A DNA stretch of 64,000 nt from Typhlomys cinereus (taxonomy: Eukaryota; Chordata; Mammalia; Rodentia; Platacanthomyidae): the NCBI GenBank assembly GCA_023101885.1, contig JALPQD010000115.1, positions 1,247,953 through 1,311,952 of the forward strand, written 5' to 3'. The position numbers were made by a program, and so were the translations under genes. The notes beneath the pieces were generated by a model, which was given only the letters and a program-made list of their open reading frames with translations, searched no databases and was not told where the DNA came from. Positions 11,021 to 23,142 of the stretch are shown here, in pieces (the stretch's first letter is position 1; each line of letters starts with the position of its first letter).

Positions 11021-12012
11021 GGAGTTTGATTTTGTAATTGATTGACAGATTCTAGAACATAAACTTTGTAGATAACGGCATCATGTCACAATGTCAAAAG
11101 GTCAGAGATTCCTGCTAGGGGTTTAGTATTGACTGAGCAGAGATATCTACACCTTAAGTTGAGATCTACAATAATCAGTCAGTTGCAATGTTGTCTGTCT
11201 TGGAGTGCTATTCCATCTAAAAGTGGTGCTTTTTCCAAAAGGTTTGCTGAAAAAGACATGCACCAAACAATTGAATTTATCAATAATAAATAAATACATC
11301 AATAACAACCAAATAAAAATAAACCTCAGTGAGACAAACACCAGGACTAATGCTCTTAGGCCTCCTGAAAGGCAATAAGGATTGCTGTCACGTGAAATGA
11401 CTCTAATGCCTTCTATTTATCTGAGACTCGCTGGCCTTCCTGATATTTACAGCCACTTCAAAATGTTTAATGAATGTGGATAAAACATGATTGAAACCCA
11501 ACAGCAAAGTAGTTTCAAATGGAGATAATGGATCCTGGTTTGTGAGCCAGGGCCCAGTTTCAGCTAGACCCTCCCAGGAGAAGAGATGGGAAGGTCTGAG
11601 GCAGACATTATTGTCCAGGGAACTGAGTATACTTCCAAATAAAGGCAATTTGGGGCTCCTCTGTATAGATTAATTTATATACCAAGCAACAAGCAAGCAA
11701 GACTAGGCTACTACCTAGAAAAGTGTGGCTGCAGGCACATGCTTCTGTTGCTCATAAGACTTTGCTCCATGAACTTAGTTTCATCCACCCCACATCTGGC
11801 ATCCTCTCGTGGCTTCCAAGCAAATTTGAATGACAGTCACAGATTCAGAACTAGAAATGTCTCCATCTGTCTCTTCACAGCCATGACAACAATTTGCTCT
11901 ATATCTCAGCTGGGGGAAACTTACCCATTGCTGCCAAGATTGCCTTACCCAGGCGAGATAAAACTGCAGGAAACAACAAGTTTCCCTTGCAAAACATTTT
12001 TCTATTAAGGAC
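11021..12012. other. Unassigned
   Basis: No gene or firm repeat call. A short AATAAATAAATAC stretch lies near 11284. Confidence 0.4.
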
Positions 12013-12446
12013 TGTCATAGTTAAGGACAGGTGTCAACTTGACAGTTGAGGGTTTGAGCTCTGGGCACATTTGTGGAGAATTAGTAGTTGAGTTAAGCCC
12101 AGACTGAACCTGAAGGAGATTGTCTAGTTGATGGGGCAGGCCCAGTCCATGGTGGATGGGACTAAGCCCTGAACAGATGAATAAAATACTGAGAGTCGGC
12201 TGAAGAAATTGACATCCTTTTGTACACTTGGCCATATATGCTGGTCTGGTAAGTAAGGATTGTCTGTCTCTCAGCTATTACATAGAGATGGTGTGGCCAG
12301 TTCCCTTGGTCTTGGTGTTGGCGTGAGTTCTTCTGTCAAGATGGACTGAGAACTGTAACCAGATAGTCATAAAAGACAATAAACACCTTGTTCCCTTTAG
12401 CTGTTTGATGGTCATCTATCAGCAACCAGGCAGGTGAACTGCAACA
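12013..12446 (+). mobile_element. Solo LTR with 5-bp target duplication
   Basis: Begins TGTCATAGTTAAGGACAGGT and ends GGTGAACTGCAACA (TG...CA). AATAAA lies near 12378. The 5-bp AGGAC at 12008-12012 is repeated at 12447-12451. With no internal region between, this is a solo LTR. The 5-bp duplication fits an ERVL/MaLR-class integrase; the family name is uncertain. Confidence 0.85.
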
Positions 12447-13141
12447 AGGACTTAGCTGAGACCTGGTAAAACAAGGGGCAAATTTGTTCTCTTGTATCAG
12501 GATAGGTGGAGGCTGTAAGAAAGCTGAGAGAAAGAACATGGGACCGCCAATATCAAATATGAATGATTTCACTTTCAATTCAATGATAATCTTGATCAGA
12601 TGCAATGAAAATACACTTCACCTCTGGAGTCTTCTCAAAATCCTGTCTCTGGGATTAGCCATACACAGCAGACAGTTCCAAATGGAGGCGCCATGTACAG
12701 AATACGTCAGTGACTTCTCTGGCATTGTCATTGCCAGGGGAAACAAGGAAAGCCTGCCTGGAGGAGCTCAAGAGACCGGACACCTCAGTAACACAGCACC
12801 CTGGTTGGGATGCTGGGACAAACAGGGACCTTGGCAGAAGCTGACGGCATCTGAACCCTGTGGAGTCTGATCCACAGTAGAGACCCAACGCAGATTCCTT
12901 AAATGTAACAGACTTCCTGCGTTTTCTCCAGGCTGTGCCCCTGATGCCTTGACCTCATTATCCATGTGCAGCTCTCCCTGAGTTGCCAGGCTGTGTTTAA
13001 GTAGCACATTTCAAGGAAGTTCTCCCTGCTTTTTCCAACTGACGTCCATTTCTCCTGCTCTCCCCTCACACCCAATTGTCTTCTCTTTGTTTTTCCTTTC
13101 ATGTGTGTAAGGGATGTATGTGTGCATCCTCACACGCATTC

Positions 13142-13149
<8 letters not shown>
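12447..13149. other. Unassigned
   Basis: Includes a 128-codon frame (12484-12870, +) with no recognisable domain. Probably chance, since the reverse strand is open over the same stretch too. Confidence 0.45.
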
Positions 13150-13178
<29 letters not shown>

Positions 13179-13478
13179 GCATGTGGGTATGTACACAAGA
13201 GCATTGGAGTGTGCCCAAGGAGACCCAAGGGTGAGATCAGGAATCATCCTTCTCAATCATTGCTCTTCCACCTTGTGCTTGTGAGGCTGGGTCTCTAAAT
13301 AAAGCCAGACTATGGTCATTACGGTCTGGTAGCCAGATTACTTTAGGAGTTCATAAGATCTGCCTTCTAGGGCAAGAATTACAGGTTGGCTTCCATACTA
13401 ACCCTGCATTTTTAAGTGGAATCTGAGGATCCAAACTCAGGTCAGAAAACACTTTAATCACTGACTGCCCTGACTGCC
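13150..13478 (-). mobile_element. B4-like SINE, antisense, with (TG)n tail
   Basis: (TG)n at 13147-13178, GGAGACCCAAGGGTGAGATCAG, GAGGCTGGGTCTCTAAATAA, GGATCCAAACTCAGGTCAGA. This order looks like a reversed B4 or chimeric SINE. The B1-like centre is badly decayed. Confidence 0.5.
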
Positions 13479-13668
13479 TTTTTTCTAGTCTTATCTACTT
13501 TCTACCTTATTTTGGAAATCTGCTGTGTCCTTGTCATAGACCAAAAGCTTCTCAAGGGCAAGCATCTCTTCTAACCTCATCTTGTTGCCAAGCAAACTTC
13601 CAGCAGGACATTTTCCACATCACTCCACAAATATTCACAGAATGTTTTTGACTTTAAAGATCATCAAT

Positions 13669-13925
13669 GGAGCTAGGAAGATGGCTCAGTGGTTAAAACC
13701 TTTGCCTTACAAGCAAAGGGACTTGAATTCAGATTCCCAGATCTCATGTAAAAAAAAAATGCCCAGCAGATATGGTGGTGGCCTATAATTCTGTCCCTGA
13801 AAGGCAGGACTTAGGAAACCCCCAAGCAAAACAAAAAGGAGGTAGAGTAATCCAGGATGGTTCCCGATGTTACCCTTGGACCTCCACGACAAACACACAC
13901 AGGGGACCACTTGTACACAGACACA

Positions 13926-13970
<45 letters not shown>

Positions 13971-13999
13971 GTGCAAAAGCAAACAACAACAACAACAAA
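13669..13999 (+). mobile_element. tRNA-headed SINE with (CA)n tail
   Basis: GAGCTAGGAAGATGGCTCAG, TTTGCCTTACAAGCAAAGGG, ATTCAGATTCCCAGATC, CAGCAGATATGGTGGTGGCC, AAAAGGAGGTAGAGTAATCC and a 50-bp (CA)n at 13920-13969. Near full length. Confidence 0.85.
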
Positions 14000-14427
14000 A
14001 ACAGGCTGTCCGTGACAGCTGATACACGACATGATATGGTGACTCAGCCAATCATGTATCTTCACTATGGGGAAAGAGACAGCACAGGCATAGAACTCTT
14101 TAGTTTTACTGCACAGTGTTTTTTAAATGCAGCCTTAGTAGGGGGGCACGATAGCACCAAGAGACTCAGAGCTCAGGCATAGGCATTCACCCAGCTCTGA
14201 ACCTCGTGTGTGAGCTCAAAGGTCTGGCAAAACTTCCTGCTCAAGTGGTCACTTCAGGGCATAAGGAAGTCAAGCTTTGGCTTAGTGCATCCTTCTAGGA
14301 GAGAAGGAAAGATAGAGGGAGGGAGGGAGGGAAAATATAGCTGAGTTATTCTGAAAACCAGTACTTAAATGCAAGGATCCATTCTTTGATGGACTGCAAC
14401 CTATTCTTTTAAGATATCCTTAATATT

Positions 14428-14720
14428 CTCAGCTAGGACTGAGGAAATGATTCCATAGTCAATGTGCTTGCTGCACAATCTAAAGGACAACAGTTCAGAA
14501 CACCCTCCCCCAGATCCCACAGAAAAATATTAGAAGGGTATAGGAACCTGACTATAGGTTCCTCAAAGGCAGAGTCTAGAAATCACTACAGCAAGCTCAC
14601 TAGGCAGACTAGCCCTACAGGCAAGCTCTGAATTTAATTAGAGATTCAGTCTCAAAATATAAGTTGGAAAAGCAATGAAGGACGATCTTGGTATCAGTCT
14701 CAGGCTTCTACATATATACT

Positions 14721-14770
<50 letters not shown>
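14428..14770 (+). mobile_element. B4 SINE with (CA)n tail
   Basis: A tRNA/ID-like head (CTAGGACTGAGGAAATGATTCC) is followed by a B1-like body ending AGAGATTCAGTCTCAAAATA, then a long (CA)n at 14724-14770. The head-plus-B1 order defines B4. Confidence 0.65.
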
Positions 14771-14772
<2 letters not shown>

Positions 14773-15983
14773 TAAATGTACATTTACAAGGTGAGGGATC
14801 TGAAAAGCCAAGCCCTGTCTTTCAGCATGTCTGAACAGGCTTGTAAAAGCCCAGGAGACACTGCTTTGACAGCTGCCTTGGTCTTCAGCTACCAGGCAGC
14901 AGAACGCAGTGACTGTTTCTAGAACAAAGCCAAGAGACAGGCAGAATAGGCATCCAAAGGCTTTGGAGACGGGGTGGGGGGCAGAGTTTTAGCTTCCACA
15001 TATTCGGTCTGCCTTCACATAATATTTCCCCTTCATTTAAACACTCATTTCTTTTCAGAGGATACCTAATTTAAACAATGTGTTATTGTAATTAAATAAA
15101 GGACTCAATGATACAAACACCAACATTCTTGTCTGAAATTAAATCTTTTCTGGCTCCTAAGACTGCTATAGAATTTTTCAAAAAGAACTGCATTGACTTA
15201 GAGCTAAGTTTTCACAAAGCTAGAAAGAAATAATCCAGAATTTATCGCTGGGATGTGTTATGTGGCGTCTATGGAACTCATTTCTCTCCCCTCCATCTAT
15301 CCTAGCTATGTGTGTACATTAAGCAGTAACTTTTCTGGGGAAACTTAGAAGTCTCAGTAACTCTCTATTCACACTGAAGTGTACAGCACAGTATATCGCA
15401 TTTACTAAAGAACAGCATCAATGGTGGTGCTTTATCCCAACCACTAGCAACTAAAACGTGAAGCTTTAGATGGAAACATAGCACAGGAGGAAAATACTTG
15501 GAGATAACTGAAAATAATGAAGAGCATCTCAACTGCAAAAGACTGGATGGTTTCCTAGAATAGGACCAGAAAAATTGCCCTCCTATGCACCAGGAAATGA
15601 TGGGTATTTCCTGGATGATGACAATCCTGCTGAATCTAGAGTCATTTGCTAAACACTCAACTAAGGGCAAAGACTCCACACTTCTGTATGGTTCCAATTA
15701 GTGTAAGAATCTAATGTGTCTAACCCAGACAAGGTTGCCACCCAAATTTTCTCAATTCTGGCAACAGAAGAGACTTAGAAAGAAAGAAGCCAAGACCACA
15801 AACTCTTCAGTAACATAGTCCTATTTTATTGTCCTGCTGGTACCACCTGAGTGACTAGTGTCCTCTGGCCCAAATAAGGCCAAATCCCACTGTATCTCAG
15901 CTCAACACTAAAGATTTAACACACTTGAAATCCCACTCAAAAAATAAGGACAAGCAATAAGCAGGGGAGGTCTCTGGGATGGT
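14771..15983. other. Unassigned
   Basis: No gene; longest frame 110 codons, minus strand. No repeat I can name. Confidence 0.4.
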
Positions 15984-16606
15984 TAGATTAGAATCAGGTG
16001 TCAACCTGACAGTTGCAGGCTGTTTTAGGACACAGCCGTGAAGAATCAATGGTTGAAGTAGGCCCTTGAACAAGCCTGCAGTTGATTGTTTAATTGATAT
16101 GAAATACCCAGCTCATAAGGGGAGGGTGCTTTCCAGTGGTGGATCAGATAAAAGGAAATACAAAGAAGACAGACTTGCTCTTCCCGTATCCTGTGTCAAC
16201 TTGCCGTTGAGTCTATTGACCCACGTATCGTTGCCTTCTTTGTTGCTGCTACTGCTATGCTGCCTCTGTCCTTGGCTAACACAGAGCTCTGCCCTTTGAC
16301 CCTTGCTGCTGTTTTCACTGTTTTTGGAGCCTGGTTTCATAGGCCTTGTCACTTGCTGATGTAGGAGCCCAGCTGTTTTTTTTTTTACCAACATAGGAGC
16401 ATAGTGGCTTTGAAACTCCGGTGACATAGAGGCTCCAAGTTTTCTCAAGATCCTTCCACTTTGTGAGACATTTAGTTCAAGAACAAAAGAGCTATGATAG
16501 CTACTTCGAAGGACACTGCTTTTATTGTGAGTTGATTTAATAAAGTTGTATAAATTCGCACACATTCTATCAATTCTTTTCTTCCAGAAAACCCTGACTA
16601 ATATAG
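15984..16606 (+). mobile_element. LTR related to the 'GTCAACTTGACAG' family
   Basis: The head CAGGTGTCAACCTGACAGTT...AAGAATCAATGGTTGAAGTAG parallels the head of the LTR at 12013. The centre differs and is longer. The end TTTAATAAAGTTG...CCTGACTAATATAG has a poly-A signal and an LTR-like close. The 150-codon minus-strand frame inside is a by-product. Confidence 0.5.
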
Positions 16607-16959
16607 TCTCATCCTAATGATGCTATAAGGTTAGGGAAGACATGGAAGTACAATTACTCTTACCTATGATACTGAAAGTCATATCCTAGAGAGATAATCC
16701 AACATTATGGGTTAACAAAAGTCAGTGAACAAAGTCATGTAAAAGCAGAATGTGGGACTCAAGTGAAAACAGAATAAGTGGTTCAGGGAAGACAAATGAT
16801 TAACAGAGGCAACACAAAGTCTAAATGCTGAGTACCAGAATATGGGTTTTTATCAGGTGAACTTACTCGAATAAAAAAATAAGGCTGCATATGAGCAGAG
16901 TGTTTGTCCCTGAGTGTTCACCTACATAGCAATATCTATGCAACAACCTCAACAACAAC

Positions 16960-17130
16960 ATGAACAGTTACCTCATTTAATCTTCACAAAACATCTTCTA
17001 AAACTAGACATAGCTATGATTATCCTCTTTTGCTGGTGAGAAAAAAAATCAAGGGGTTAGATAGGTAGAATACATTTCACAAGGCCATCTTGCTATCAAG
17101 CAAATGAGCTATTAAGGGTCACACTTTGGT
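16960..17130 (-). mobile_element. MIR, antisense
   Basis: CCTCATTTAATCTTCACAAA, TGATTATCCTCTTTTGCTGG, AAGGCCATCTTGCTATCAAG follow the reversed MIR core. Confidence 0.7.
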
Positions 17131-17684
17131 TCCATATTCAAGTCAGCAGTCTCATCATGATCTACTGTCCATCAAGAGCCTCTCTTTGTATCACTTAAAG
17201 GATGTTCTGAAGCACAGAAATTACCATATATACTGTGGCAGAATTATGTCAGAGGAAACCCACTGTCTTAAGTGTGGAATTTGCCTGTTTTCATGGAAAG
17301 CCCCAGAGCCTAGGACACTAGACATTCTCAGGGCCAGAAACCTTAGATATTTCTTAGACAGTCTCATCTCAGGACTGGAAATGCTAGACGTTTCTTTCCT
17401 GGAAGTACACTGATAGAAGCAATCCCATGTTCCTTCAAGGGCCCTACAGACAAGGATGCAATCAAACTTAATCTCAGAGTTAGTATTAACTAAGAAGACA
17501 TTCACTGGAAAATCAAATGGAAGAGCTATGTCTGATATTAATAAAAAGTAAGTGGAAAAGTTAAACATGAAAAAGAAAACATCTCATAAAATGCTTCATT
17601 AGAAAAAAAATTTAATCATTGTAAATATTCACATATTTGAACACCAAAACTGCATTTGCATGACTTTGTTAAAGCCAAGTGGTA
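17131..17684. other. Unassigned
   Basis: Two overlapping frames of 95 (+) and 115 (-) codons, no domain recognised. Probably non-coding. Confidence 0.4.
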
Positions 17685-18260
17685 ACAGACTTTTCAAATT
17701 TCAGAGGGTGTAAAAAGATGTAGGAATAATTTTCCATGTGATGATTGTTGAGCAGGGTTAGGAATTTTCTGACCAATTGTTCCTTGACATTTTTCCTCAG
17801 GATACAGCATGATTCCATTCTAGACTGATATAGCCTAAGGAAAATGTTGTATAGCAATTTGAAAAATTCTATTCTGAAGGAAGGCTCATGAGACTCAAAA
17901 TATAAACAGTTCATTAGTCCCAGGAAGCTCCTGAAACTAACAAGACTGATATAAGGAAAGGGTAAACAACTTTGAGGAAAAGCTCTGGAGGAGATTCATT
18001 GAAGAGCTGAGCTGATTGTAAGTCCTCAGAGAACTCCAGAGTTGCTGTTACATGAGTCTTGCCCAGGCTGGGGTGGGATTTTTGGTGATGTAGCCTTTGA
18101 GTCATCCCTGCTTCTGTAAGTAACCCTCACCCTTACTCCTGTAAGAAACCTCAATAATCTCATTGGTTCACCAATTTGGGCTTTGGTGTAATCATCACTT
18201 TGGTCTGTCATATCCCATAGACATTTGTGTCTCATCTCTCCCAGGAAAAATGTCATAGGA
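17685..18260. repeat. Unclassified interspersed repeat, copy 1
   Basis: Collinear with 28640-29115. Shared blocks: AGGAAGGCTCATGAGA, CCAGGAAGCTCCTGAAACTA, CTGTAAGTAACCCTCACC, ACTTTGGTCTGTCAT. Looks like an old LTR or LTR-internal family. Orientation of the element itself is unknown. Confidence 0.6.
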
Positions 18261-18394
18261 TACCTGCTTTAAATGAGCCACTCCAAAAACTGTCAGTAAG
18301 ATCTTATTACTGAAGATGCAACACAATGAATTATAGAACATGGGCAAAATGTATCAACTGGAACTGGTCTGAGGTCTTTCTCCTTGCTGGATAG

Positions 18395-18806
18395 TGTTGC
18401 AGTCAGCCTGCATAGTTGCTGATAAATGACCATCAAATGGCTTAAGGGAACAAGGGTTTTATTTCCTTACAACTGTCCGCTTACAGTTCTTAGTCCAGCT
18501 TGACCAGGGAGCATGCACCAACACCAGGGCTGAGGGAACTGGCCACCACATAACAGCTGAGAGATGGACAATCCTTATTTGCCAGACCAGCATGTCTGGC
18601 CAAGTGTAAACAAGGATGCCAACTCTCTTAAAGATCTCTGTATTTTATTATCCCTAATCCCACCCACCATTGGCTGGGCCTTCCTCATCAGCTAGACAAT
18701 CTCCTTCAGGTTTGCTCTGGGCTTAACTCAAGTACTAATTCTCCACAAATGTGCCCAAACCTCAAACTCTCAACAGTCAAGTTGACACCTGTGCTTAACT
18801 ATGGCA
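18395..18806 (-). mobile_element. Solo LTR, antisense, with 5-bp target duplication
   Basis: Reverse of the 12013 family: begins TGTTGCAGTCAGCC and ends GTGCTTAACTATGGCA. Flanked by GATAG at 18390-18394 and 18807-18811. At 412 bp it is complete. Confidence 0.85.
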
Positions 18807-18829
18807 GATAGCTTACACAGTACCAAGGA

Positions 18830-19390
18830 ATACTGTAGAAACTTCTGGAACACAAGCTCCATCAATGGTATGAGATCTGTAAGTTGCAATATAAATCACC
18901 ATGGCAATAGGTGACCACCAGTGTAGTAGTGACATGAGCACCAAGGAGACAACCAACAGCTTTCTGATTGGACTCAAGTCCCACTTGTCAGAACAGTACC
19001 CATCCCTGTTACTGTAAACTAGAAGAACCTTAAAAAAGGGAAGGGAATAATAGATCAGTAGGGAAGACAGCCAATAAACCTATAGGTAAGAAAACAGTAC
19101 ATCAAACTACTCTGTAGGCAGCTGTTATTATACCCATAGAATGGGAACTCACAGTGGAAACCTTTGGGTCTAAAGCTAGATGAGTAAAGGAAATGTACAT
19201 ATCAGTGGGGGGGCCTGAAGAGAGGTAACTTGCTATACTGTGGAGGCCTGACCCCCCACAGGAGTAGACAAGCCAGAATGAACCCTGAAGTCCATAAAAG
19301 CATATAGGGCAGAAGAGTGTTAAGGAATAGGAAAGAAAGGTGAAGGGAAGGGAGAGAATGGGAGGGAAGAGAGAGAGGAGGCTTGTTATA
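18830..19390 (+). mobile_element. LINE-1 3' region (Lx-like)
   Basis: ATCACCATGGCAATAGGTG, CCAGTGTAGTAGTGACATGAG, AACCAACAGCTTTCTGATTGG and ACTGTAAACTAGAAGAACC follow the usual order in rodent LINE-1 3' regions. The purine-rich 19320-19380 stretch is the polypurine tract. 32330-32690 shares the last part. Confidence 0.6.
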
Positions 19391-19429
19391 TTAGTCAAGG
19401 TCAGAAGCACAGTAGCTGGCACTCAATGA

Positions 19430-19746
19430 TATCACTGGAGGTGTCCCCCAAAGCCCAGGTGTTGAAGTCTTGATCCCCTGCTTGGTTCTATTGGTAAGAG
19501 GTGTTGCCCAGTGGAAGATTTCCATGACATTTGGAATGTGCTCTTGAAGAGTATAGTGGGTCCCCAGTGTCTTGAACATGAAGTGAGTTTTTTGGTCTAC
19601 TGAATGGTCTTGAAGCATACCAGAGGCCTGAAAGGATTAAGCCTACTTATTCATGGATGGAACCTCATAATCTGTGATCTAGAACTCTCTTCACTGGTTT
19701 GTTATTTCAGGTATTGGTCTCAGTAACAGAAAATTGATTGACACAG
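19430..19746 (+). mobile_element. MaLR-type LTR
   Basis: CCCCCAAAGCCCAGGTGTTG, AGTCTTGATCCCC, TAAGAGGTGTTGCCCAG and the end TCAGTAACAGAAAATTGATTGACACA are MaLR-like in order and position. Confidence 0.55.
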
Positions 19747-19760
19747 GAGTGCTAGGTAAA

Positions 19761-19800
19761 AGCCAGATCATACAATCAGATCATATAGCCAGATCATACA
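19761..19800. repeat. 13-bp tandem repeat, 3 copies
   Basis: Units AGCCAGATCATAC, AATCAGATCATAT and AGCCAGATCATAC lie end to end immediately downstream of the LTR. Confidence 0.9.
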
Positions 19801-20689
19801 GCACAGAATATGCACAATGAGGAGTTACTTTTTGTTGTTGTTGTTGTCCAAGGCAAAATTCATCTAGTTTCCAATTGTAAATCATTGCCCTTGTTATTTT
19901 ATGAAGAATGAGCTATAGAGGAAATCAATGCAATAACATGCAAATCAGTGTAATAACACAGAGAAGAGAGGATTGATTAGATAAAGAGCCATATGCAGAG
20001 ACTGGGTATGCCTACTTCAGAATCAGAACTGCCATAAAGTTACAATCTGATAGTGAGAAAGTGCTAGAAAAGGAGGAACTGAAAAATGCCTCACATCTGG
20101 CACTTGAACAAACAACAGAGCCATTCGTTAAAATAGAAATATGATTGCAACCAGTTTGAAGGCAAATCAGTGTTGATTTGTGTGACGTATGAAATTCTGA
20201 AACAGATCTGGAGCTCTGAAAGATACATTGGGTGCAATAGGACCGGACTGCAGGGGCAAGTCAGGGATGCAAACTGGCCTGGTGATAACAAATACATAAA
20301 TGGCATTTAATTAAAAGCATGTTGCTAGATGAGGTCATCAGGAGGTAATCTTACAAAGGACTGAAACTTTGAGCAACTATAAGATACACAGATTAAAAAA
20401 CGGAATAGCTGTAAGGAGTACCCCAAGAGACAGGAAACGAACTGGAAATGTGAGACATTACAAACATCTAAGGAGGAGAGGTTACTCAATGAAGTATGGA
20501 GAAACTGTCAGAACCTGCCCAGAGATTTGAGAGTAGAGTCAGAAGCATCTGTTGAGTTTGTTGGTGTGGAAGTATCTGGCCAGAGGAATTTCAGTGAGCA
20601 GAAGGATAGAAAACAGAAGCAAAGTGACCCAGAAAAAAGAAAGTAGGAACTGTAATAAAGTTGAGACAGATACTGTAGACAAATAGTTT
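19801..20689. other. Unassigned
   Basis: (TTG)n near 19838-19850 and an imperfect 19-bp duplication (AAATCA.TG.AATAACA) near 19922-19960. No gene. Confidence 0.4.
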
Positions 20690-20990
20690 ATTCCACATAA
20701 CAATGTACCATAAACTAAATGGTTTAGATATTATAGAAGTTTACTTCTTAGAGTTCTTGAAAGGGGCAAATTCAAGATCAAGTACCTGAAAGATGGAGTA
20801 TGAAGAGGTATGAGCCTGTTTTATTTGGTACCTTCTTCATGGTGGGAATAAATGAAACATTAGTGACTTTCTTAAAAGACATTATTAACGAAGCCTCTGC
20901 CTCCATGACCCAGTCATCTCAGAAACGCCAATCAAAACCATGACATCAATAATTAAACTTCAACACATGAATTGAGGGGGGGAATTGTGA
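20690..20990 (-). mobile_element. MaLR/MLT1-like LTR, antisense
   Basis: AGTTTATTCCACATAACAAT, GTACCATAAACTAAATGG, AGAGTTCTTGAAAGGGGC and the closing AACTTCAACACATGAATTG read as a reversed MLT1-type LTR. Confidence 0.55.
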
Positions 20991-22997
20991 ACATTGAGAC
21001 AATAGCAGCAACCCCATGAAAAGAAAAGTTTGCTCTTGGGGGGAATATAAACCAGAGGGTTCAAAAAGATTTCCATTTCTTATATTTCCATCTTATACAT
21101 GTATTTGTTTGCTTGTTTCAGAAAAAAACAACAAGGACATGCTCACGTGTAGTGCCAGGGAGAGGATGGTGATGCCCAAGAGAGAAGACCAATGGAACAA
21201 AGCCCCACAAATGGCAATTGGTCCCTCAAAGTAGAGATGAAAGTGTCAGGAGCTTGGAGCAGAGACTCATCCGCTATCACAAAGGGAAGGTCAAGAAGAT
21301 GAGGCAGGCTAAAGTCCCTTGGCTTTGTCCATGGGAGAAAGAAGCCACCACTTCTATGACCCTGTATGGACCAGGTATATCTGGAATAAGTTTTTAGAGC
21401 AATAAGGACAGAGCACTTCGATTTCAAGACTTACCTGGAAACTCCCTAGGATCCTCAGTCTTCCCAGGGGAGTCTCTCAGGCCTGCAACTTGTGGAGGTA
21501 TAACTAACATCCAGTTCTTGGTGAATGCTGGTCTAGTTGGGACTAGGACTTTTGTCTACTTCAAGGTTTCCTAATAGAGACCTTAAATTTTCCCAACTGA
21601 AGATGACTGGGAAGGATCTGAGGTCTCAATGAAGTTGAACATGGACTACTGTCAAAGAAGCTGGACTAAATGAACAGTAAGGGCAAGAAGTGATGATATC
21701 TTCAACCACTGCATCTGCTGTAACAGAATCCTACATACTGGACAAATCTGTTAAATTCATAAAGCCATTGAATCAATTGACCGAGATCCTTCATTATCAT
21801 TTTTCAATAATAAAATAAAATTTTAATAAAATAAAATAAAAATAAATAAAAACTCAAGTTCTAAGTGTCCTCTGATCTCCTCTTCAATGGAATATACTAA
21901 CAGAATATCTCTGTCTGACTCCAGGTACTGAGCAGCTTTTGTAAATTTTTTATAGACATTGTGTCATCCGGTTGAAGCCACGGCCTATCCTTTCAAACTT
22001 AAGCCACTTTTCCTCCAAACAAATCTCATTTTTCTGTTCATAGATTTCTCCTCATCTTCTATGCATTCTCCCAACAAAGAACTGTCTTCCTGTCTCTGCT
22101 GAAGCCCTGCTGATATTAGGTACTGCATGAAGACATCCTTGCTAGGAGCACTCATGAATCACGGTGCTTGGATCACTGGGATCTTTGGTATTCACTGCCT
22201 TGATTGTAGCTACATTTTCACCATTTAAGATTCTTCACATTAGGACTGGAGGTCATATGACTTTTTACATGCATCAGTTCTGACATTCAGTGGCTGCCTA
22301 GGTGTCTTTGCAGTCTCTCCAGCTTTTGCCCATTGTATTGCAATTGGCAGATAATTTTTTCTTTTTCCTGAATACTTCTCATCTGTTGATTCATGCGCCT
22401 TTATGGCTTACCTGCCATCATAGTCTCTTCCATTTACTGTGACTTCCATCTGGGTGATGGAAGAAACAATCTCCTGATTGGTATTTCCACATTCATCACT
22501 TGAAACCATTCAATACATAGGGATCTTCCTAATATGTGCATCTATTTATATACTCTTCCTAGTGGCACCTATTTCTCCTTTCCCATAGTGCTCAAGATGG
22601 AGATCAAGTGGATGCTCTGACCTGTTCCAAGGTCCTGCCTGGCCATGCCTCACCTGAATTCTGACTCCATTTTTAGTCATTCTTTCCCCCAAAACAGCAA
22701 ATGCCTCCAGTGCTTCGAAATTCTTATCTCTACCCTCTAATTGTGTCTTCATCGCCTTCATTTCTGTTCATCTTCATAGCTGAACCCACAGACCAGTTCC
22801 TAAAAGAATCCCAGAACTGGGGAGGACTGGGACTCTGGACATTTTTGTGGCTCTGATCATAATCATGAGGTCACAAAAACTCATGCAATGTGTAACTCGG
22901 TGACAATCTTCTTTTCTAACTCTCCATTCCAAAGAATGGAAACTTTTATCGTCTTTCACACTGCTTTCTCCTGAACTCCTAGTGTGGCATGTGGTTT
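20991..22997. other. Unassigned, with a (TAAAA)n tract
   Basis: A TAAAA-rich microsatellite lies at 21804-21852. Parts of 22290-22780 may be old LINE-2-type sequence but I cannot align it by eye. No gene. Confidence 0.35.
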
Positions 22998-23142
22998 TTC
23001 AGACAAGGGTTCTCTATGCACTCTGGACTGACTTCAGACTCTCTATGTATCCAAGGCTGACTTCAATCAAATTCATGGATATCTTTTTATTTTACCTCAC
23101 TAGTTCTAGGATTACAGATGTGTACCACCACTCCCAGCTACA
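22998..23142 (-). mobile_element. B1 (7SL-derived) SINE, antisense
   Basis: CAGACAAGGGTTCTCTATG, TATGTATCCAAGGCTGACTT, TAGGATTACAGATGTG and ACCACCACTCCCAGCTAC follow reversed B1 order, including the duplicated middle. Confidence 0.85.

Noticed and set aside
12484..12870. 128-codon plus-strand frame
   Set aside because: No domain, no splice context, and the opposite strand is also open over part of it; typical of chance.
13707..14182. Frames of 84-136 codons on both strands with runs of Val-Cys or Thr-His
   Set aside because: They are translations of the (CA)n tail of a SINE; the same artefact recurs at 38480, 46062, 51018 and 58062.
16113..16565. 150-codon minus-strand frame, the longest in the window
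   Set aside because: It lies wholly in an LTR-like element, has no domain or homologue I recognise, and an LTR of this size can hold such a frame by chance.
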